9,667 bases of DNA from Clostridiales bacterium (GTDB lineage Bacteria > Bacillota > Clostridia > Lachnospirales > Lachnospiraceae): positions 1 through 9,667 of the forward strand of contig JAGZDD010000149.1 of assembly GCA_018369015.1 (NCBI GenBank). The letters are read 5' to 3'. How positions within the stretch are numbered: the stretch's first letter is position 1; each line of letters begins with the position of its first letter. A program made the position numbers and the translations under genes. The notes under the pieces were generated by a model. The model worked only from the letters and a program-made list of their open reading frames with translations. It was not told where the DNA came from and made no database searches. Below are positions 6,545 to 9,667 of this stretch, one piece after another.

Positions 6545-6834
6545 AACTTGTCCGTCTGTGCATCCACTTGCCGAGCTTTCAGAGTAAACTTTCATGCCGC
6601 GCTGTGCGCGGCTCCACTACGCATGAAAGCCAGGATTGCTCCGTGCTGCGCACTCCCGCAATCCTGCCCCCAAGGTATGAGGACTTTCCGCTGCTTACAG
6701 CAGGTTTACGCTTCGCTTCGGTCGTTGCTGGACAAGCGCCGCCGGCGCTTAGCAACCGTCCTCATACCTTGGGGTTATCAAATGTGCATACACAGGGTCA
6801 AGTAAACTTGCCTCTGTGCCTGCACACTTGATAA
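6545..6834 (+). repeat. Composite structured repeat (copy B) between divergent promoters
   Basis: A chain of inverted repeats: CTTTCATGC (6589-6597) with GCATGAAAG (6621-6629); CCGCGC/GCGCGG (6597-6611); CAGGATTGC (6631-6639) with GCAATCCTG (6658-6666); a perfect 17-bp pair 6668-6684 with 6758-6774; and nested inside it the bulged hairpin 6724-6756. The element ends with 28-bp arms 6775-6802 and 6807-6834 (23 of 28 positions paired, TAAA loop). A partial copy of the last arm occurs at 6546-6570. Positions 6606-6756 align in order and orientation with 9475-9627. Reading frames through it are not credible genes. It sits between divergent promoters, where no terminator is needed. Confidence 0.8.
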
Positions 6835-6917
6835 CTTTCATATTAAATATTTATCAAATTTTTACGATTTAGTTTATTTTATTTAAGAAAGTTCCCCTAT
6901 AAATACAAGGAAAACTA

Positions 6918-6939
6918 TGGTATACTTTCTTAAAGAAAG
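6918..6939 (+). promoter_or_regulatory. Extended -10 promoter with overlapping dyad operator
   Basis: TGGTATACT (6918-6926) is an extended -10 element; no good -35 is seen 17 bp upstream. A perfect dyad CTTTCTT-A-AAGAAAG (6925-6939) begins in the -10 and covers the likely start site, and AAGAAAG also occurs upstream at 6885-6891. This suits repressor binding. A leader hairpin TGCTGT/ACAGCA (6946-6971) follows before the GGAGG site at 6984-6988. Confidence 0.5.
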
Positions 6940-6995
6940 AATGTCTGCTGTTCACCTTGTGGCCGACAGCAAATTAAACTTATGGAGGCCATCTA

Positions 6996-8156
6996 ATGGA
7001 TCTAAACAAAAACAACATTAAAAAAATCATTTTTATCATTGCCGTCGGTATACTTATATACACTGCGGTCGGACATGTGGATATGGTTTACGGCGGAATA
7101 AAATGGGTTGTTGCCCTGTTGTTCCCCTTTTTGCTCGGCATGAGTATGGCTTTTATACTTAATGTTCCGATGCGCTCCATCGAAAACGGCCTTTTCGGCA
7201 ACTATCGTGGGAAGTTCCCAAAGCTTATCAAAAAAATACGCCGCCCAGTAAGCTTTATACTGACGCTTATTTTTATTTTAGGTATTATCTGCATTGTTAT
7301 CCTGTTTATAGCTCCGCAGCTCGTAACAACCTTCCAGACGATTATTAATGGTGTGCCTGCATTTTTAAACCGCACTCAAAATAACCTGAACCATCTCGTC
7401 AATGAATACCAGTGGATCGCGGACAGAATCGGGGATATTGAAATCGACTGGACTGCCATCAGTTCCCACTTAACTGAATTGCTAAAGACCGGAGCGGAAG
7501 GTATTTTTTCATCCACTGTCTCCATCGCCACATCGATCATTAACGGCGTTGTCACCTTTTTCCTCGGGCTTTTCTTTGCTATATATATTTTATTTCAAAA
7601 GGAAAAATTAAGCAGCCAGTGCCGAAAATTGCTCTACGCTTATTTACCGGAAAAGCGCGCAGACAGAATTATCGAAATTGCGTCTTTATCTAACCGCACA
7701 TTTTCAAAATTTATTTCAGGGCAATGCCTGGAGGCCACTATTCTGGGAACAATGTTTTTCATCATTTTGACCATTTTCCGCCTGCCCTATGCATTGCTTA
7801 TTGGCGTCCTCATTGCTTTTACAGCCCTGATTCCAATTGTCGGCGCTTTTATTGGCTGTATTATCGGCGCTCTGCTTATGCTTATGGTAAGTCCCGGAGA
7901 TATGATTTTTTTCGTCATTCTCTTCCTTGTCCTTCAGCAGATTGAGGGGAATTTAATTTATCCAAAGGTTGTCGGCAATTCTGTCGGCCTCCCTGCATTA
8001 TGGGTTCTCGCTGCTGTTACCATCGGCGGAAGCCTTTGGGGAGTTGCCGGTATGCTTATCTTTATTCCTTTGCTGTCAGTCATTTACACGCTCTTAAGGG
8101 AATGGGCCCATATCCGTTTAAAGCAACGCAAAATAAAACCGGATAAATATTTATAA
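6996..8156 (+). CDS. AI-2E family transporter (PerM/YdbI-type permease)
   Basis: A 386-aa polytopic membrane protein of the AI-2E/UPF0118 family. About eight hydrophobic segments are visible: two near the N-terminus (10-25, 36-56), one at 85-106, a soluble loop at about 110-170, then 175-200, 245-262, 265-297, 302-316 and 333-365. The conserved C-terminal signature QQIEGNLIYPKVVG (314-327) followed by GLPALWVLAAVTIGGSLWG is present. Length is normal for the family. Members include TqsA (autoinducer-2 export) and sodium/proton antiporters, so substrate cannot be read from sequence. The ATG has a GGAGG site 7 bp upstream. It is monocistronic, with its own promoter and terminator, and is divergent from the exporter operon. 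Confidence 0.92.
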   Translation: MDLNKNNIKKIIFIIAVGILIYTAVGHVDMVYGGIKWVVALLFPFLLGMSMAFILNVPMRSIENGLFGNYRGKFPKLIKKIRRPVSFILTLIFILGIICIVILFIAPQLVTTFQTIINGVPAFLNRTQNNLNHLVNEYQWIADRIGDIEIDWTAISSHLTELLKTGAEGIFSSTVSIATSIINGVVTFFLGLFFAIYILFQKEKLSSQCRKLLYAYLPEKRADRIIEIASLSNRTFSKFISGQCLEATILGTMFFIILTIFRLPYALLIGVLIAFTALIPIVGAFIGCIIGALLMLMVSPGDMIFFVILFLVLQQIEGNLIYPKVVGNSVGLPALWVLAAVTIGGSLWGVAGMLIFIPLLSVIYTLLREWAHIRLKQRKIKPDKYL

Positions 8157-8164
8157 AATTAGTT

Positions 8165-8201
8165 AAAGGGAGCAGCTTACTAAGCGAACAGCTCCCTTTT
8201 T
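8165..8201 (+). terminator. Rho-independent terminator of the permease gene
   Basis: AAAGGGAGC (8165-8173) pairs with GCTCCCTTT (8191-8199), running into a T tract to 8201, starting 9 bp after the stop. The A-rich left side gives a weak T-rich tail on the other strand, so it may also stop transcription arriving from the convergent gene at 8289. Confidence 0.85.
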
Positions 8202-8288
8202 ACATTTCCTTCCGCCCCACAGGACAAAAAGTTCCGCCAGCAAAGCCCCAGCGCTGCCGCAAAGAACATAAATAGGCGCCCCATAGCG

Positions 8289-8729
8289 TTATTTATAGTC
8301 ACAAAGCATATGCACATTCTCAGATGTATAAAAAGGCTCAAAGTCATCGGTATCTGCACAAATTCTGCCGCCCTTACCTGCAAGGACCTCTCCCATCACA
8401 CGACGGACAAGAAGCTCATCTTTCTCGTCATAACTGATCTGGTAAATCGTTTCAAAGTGATGTTCCTTAATAAATTCCAAATCCAAAGGGTCAACAAAAC
8501 ATTCCCTGGCGTCCTGGAAAATCAGAGAATCATTTTCCATAACAACCTCCATCAGGTTAAGCTCTGTCCAAACCTCTATCTGCTCCTGCGGCACTGAAGT
8601 AATACATAAGGACAATGCCTTGGCATCGGTTCTCTCCTCTGTCATATAATAAAATTCCACAATTTTTTTGACTGTTTTTTTGGCGCCGGCAACTTTTTGG
8701 GCACCCTTAGATACTTTTTTATGAGCCAT
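8289..8729 (-). CDS. Uncharacterised small protein with Lys-rich N-terminus
   Basis: A 146-aa cytosolic protein of unrecognised family. Residues 1-22 contain eight lysines in an Ala/Gly/Lys/Val-rich stretch (MAHKKVSKGAQKVAGAKKTV). The rest (25-146) is acidic and looks folded, with alternating hydrophobic strands (ALSLCITSV, VWTELNLMEVVM) and conserved-looking DPLDLEFIKEHHF (80-92). There is no signal peptide or membrane helix. The chosen ATG has a purine-rich AGGAAAGGGGAT upstream with longish spacing; M29 is an alternative start that would remove the basic tail. It lies 108 bp downstream of the NUDIX gene on the same strand and may be co-transcribed with it. The basic tail could contact nucleic acid (speculation). 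Confidence 0.7.
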   Translation of the reverse strand: MAHKKVSKGAQKVAGAKKTVKKIVEFYYMTEERTDAKALSLCITSVPQEQIEVWTELNLMEVVMENDSLIFQDARECFVDPLDLEFIKEHHFETIYQISYDEKDELLVRRVMGEVLAGKGGRICADTDDFEPFYTSENVHMLCDYK

Positions 8730-8818
8730 AATAGTATTATCCCCTTTCCTGACCTATTTACTTAGGCCATAGTGGTATCCCTCTGCGGGATTTCCCCTTT
8801 TCCCTCCTATTTTCTCAG

Positions 8819-8829
8819 GTCATAATGAC
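8819..8829. other. Small perfect palindrome between the two minus-strand genes
   Basis: GTCATAATGAC is an 11-bp perfect dyad located 9 bp after the NUDIX stop and about 90 bp before the small-protein start. It could be an operator for the downstream gene; nothing further supports this. Confidence 0.25.
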
Positions 8830-8837
8830 AATTCCTT

Positions 8838-9455
8838 TCATTCCTGCGGCAGGCCGCTGCTGCACATAATCTTTACCGCAGAATAAATAATTTTTGCCGT
8901 AAGCCCCCATATTTGATGTTTCTGAAACATTGGATAGAAAAAAACAGTACTAACGCCGCTGCGCCATGGATATTTCCGGCCTCCGGGTATCCTTTCTGCC
9001 GGGAAATCCTCCTCCGGCTCAGTAAAAATTCTATTTTTATAGCGTTCCGGCTCATTGACCAGGAAAAACTCCAATGGAACAAAAAACACCTCATCGACTT
9101 CAGCCGCATTATAGGTGCCTTTATAATTTTTCAGATACATAAGATAAGGAGCAATGATCTGCCCTGACACAGAAATATAAATATCCATAGGGGCGATAAC
9201 TTCAACCTGTTCCCTGGAAATCATCAGTTCTTCCATCGTTTCCCGGACAGCCGCCGTCACAAAATCCTCCCCGTCCTCTACACTTCCTCCCGGCACACAT
9301 ACCTCGCCGGGCTGTCTGGAAAGAGTCTTTGCTCTCACCTCAAACAGAATACACAGCCGGCCTTCATAGAAAAGCAGAGGTATACCTAAAGCAAATTTTT
9401 TATATTCCGAAAAATCTACCAATCCTGGCCGCCGGCCCTTCAAATCATCGAACAT
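8838..9455 (-). CDS. NUDIX hydrolase, CoA pyrophosphatase type
   Basis: A 205-aa soluble protein. The Nudix box runs from G57 (G-x5-E63-x7-R71-E72-x2-E75-E76); the usual Gly near its end is Met78, a tolerated deviation. Upstream, R41 to G57 (RAKTLSRQPGEVCVPGG) fits the UPF0035 signature, R..L...GevsFPGG, that marks coenzyme A pyrophosphatases (NudL/NUDT7-like). These cleave CoA to 3',5'-ADP and 4'-phosphopantetheine with a divalent metal. A C-terminal helix region (ILE/Ala-rich, 184-197) matches the family's usual extension. The ATG has GGGAGGT (9461-9467) about 5 bp upstream. The promoter must lie within or beyond the repeat at 9475-9667. The Nudix fold is certain; CoA specificity is likely but inferred. 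Confidence 0.88.
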   Translation of the reverse strand: MFDDLKGRRPGLVDFSEYKKFALGIPLLFYEGRLCILFEVRAKTLSRQPGEVCVPGGSVEDGEDFVTAAVRETMEELMISREQVEVIAPMDIYISVSGQIIAPYLMYLKNYKGTYNAAEVDEVFFVPLEFFLVNEPERYKNRIFTEPEEDFPAERIPGGRKYPWRSGVSTVFFYPMFQKHQIWGLTAKIIYSAVKIMCSSGLPQE

Positions 9456-9474
9456 GGCCCACCTCCCTTATAAA

Positions 9475-9667
9475 GCGCGGCTTTGCCACGCATGAAAGCC
9501 AGATGGCTCCGTGCCTGCGGCAGTCTACGCTGCCGCTTCGGTCGGTGCTTAACAAGCGGTCTACGTTTCACTCCGGTCGTTGCTGGACGCGTGCCACCGG
9601 CACGCAGCAACACCGGCGCTTAGCAACACAGGCACGCAGCGCCGCACTTTCCGTTGCCTGACGGCAA
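9475..9667 (+). repeat. Composite structured repeat (copy C) with a nested hairpin, running off the window
   Basis: The left part (9475-9520) aligns with 6606-6650, sharing GCGCGGCT, CGCATGAAAGCCAG and GCTCCGTGC. CGGCAG/CTGCCG (9519-9535) forms a hairpin. Two lead motifs of the CTACG...CGGTCG type follow (9525-9544 and 9560-9579). A bulged hairpin lies at 9579-9611 inside the split arms of another (9545-9558 and 9615-9627). Further short pairs CAGGCA/TGCCTG and TTGCC/GGCAA lie near the end. No gene is apparent. It occupies the upstream region of the NUDIX gene. Confidence 0.75.

Noticed and set aside
6548..6831. Two overlapping plus-strand frames of 85-87 codons
   Set aside because: They lie within the composite inverted-repeat element, and both frames stay open because the DNA is GC-rich.
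8180..8383. 67-codon minus-strand reading frame
   Set aside because: It overlaps the permease terminator and the end of the better-supported gene at 8289-8729 in another frame.
9579..9627. Integron attC-like sites (GTTGCT...AGCAAC hairpins)
   Set aside because: The attC core RYYYAAC/GTTRRRY is not matched, no integrase or cassette genes are present, and copies lie between unrelated chromosomal genes.

Overview
The window looks like a chromosomal segment of a gut-type Firmicute, most likely a Lachnospiraceae/Clostridium-like organism. This rests on moderate GC, strong AGGAGG-type ribosome binding sites, a split ThrE exporter, an AraC-GH39 fusion regulator, an AI-2E-family permease and a CoA-type NUDIX protein. 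The genus assignment is inference. No phage, plasmid or transposase gene, tRNA, rRNA or CRISPR array was seen.

Layout. Positions 1-89 hold the 3' tail of a plus-strand gene with its own terminator. Positions 316-1747 (minus) hold a tight two-gene operon: a 144-aa protein resembling the beta subunit of C-glycoside deglycosidases (DUF6379 type), then a 327-aa TIM-barrel sugar isomerase/epimerase-like protein resembling the alpha subunit. Positions 1786-2670 are non-coding and full of palindromes, including a 121-bp tandem repeat. Positions 2680-6470 (minus) form a second operon. It starts at a recognisable sigma-70-type promoter and encodes the two halves of a ThrE-type threonine/serine exporter, then an 840-aa AraC regulator fused to a GH39-like domain whose start overlaps the preceding stop by four bases. 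Positions 6545-6834 are another structured repeat. Positions 6996-8156 (plus) encode an AI-2E/PerM-family permease with a good terminator. Positions 8289-9455 (minus) encode a NUDIX hydrolase and a small uncharacterised protein. Positions 9475-9667 hold a further copy of the structured repeat.

Working model (inference). The AraC-GH39 protein keeps the GH39 nucleophile motif (TEWN) but has lost the acid/base NEP motif (YDG instead). It may therefore bind a glycoside as a sensor rather than cleave it. The adjacent deglycosidase-like pair would be a natural target. That pair normally acts on 3-keto-glycosides made by a separate oxidoreductase, which is not in this window. The most unusual non-coding signal is a family of hairpins with constant architecture (outer stem, 4-nt 5' bulge, inner stem, 3-nt loop) whose arms change in compensating ways between copies, with one copy apparently inserted in the loop of another.
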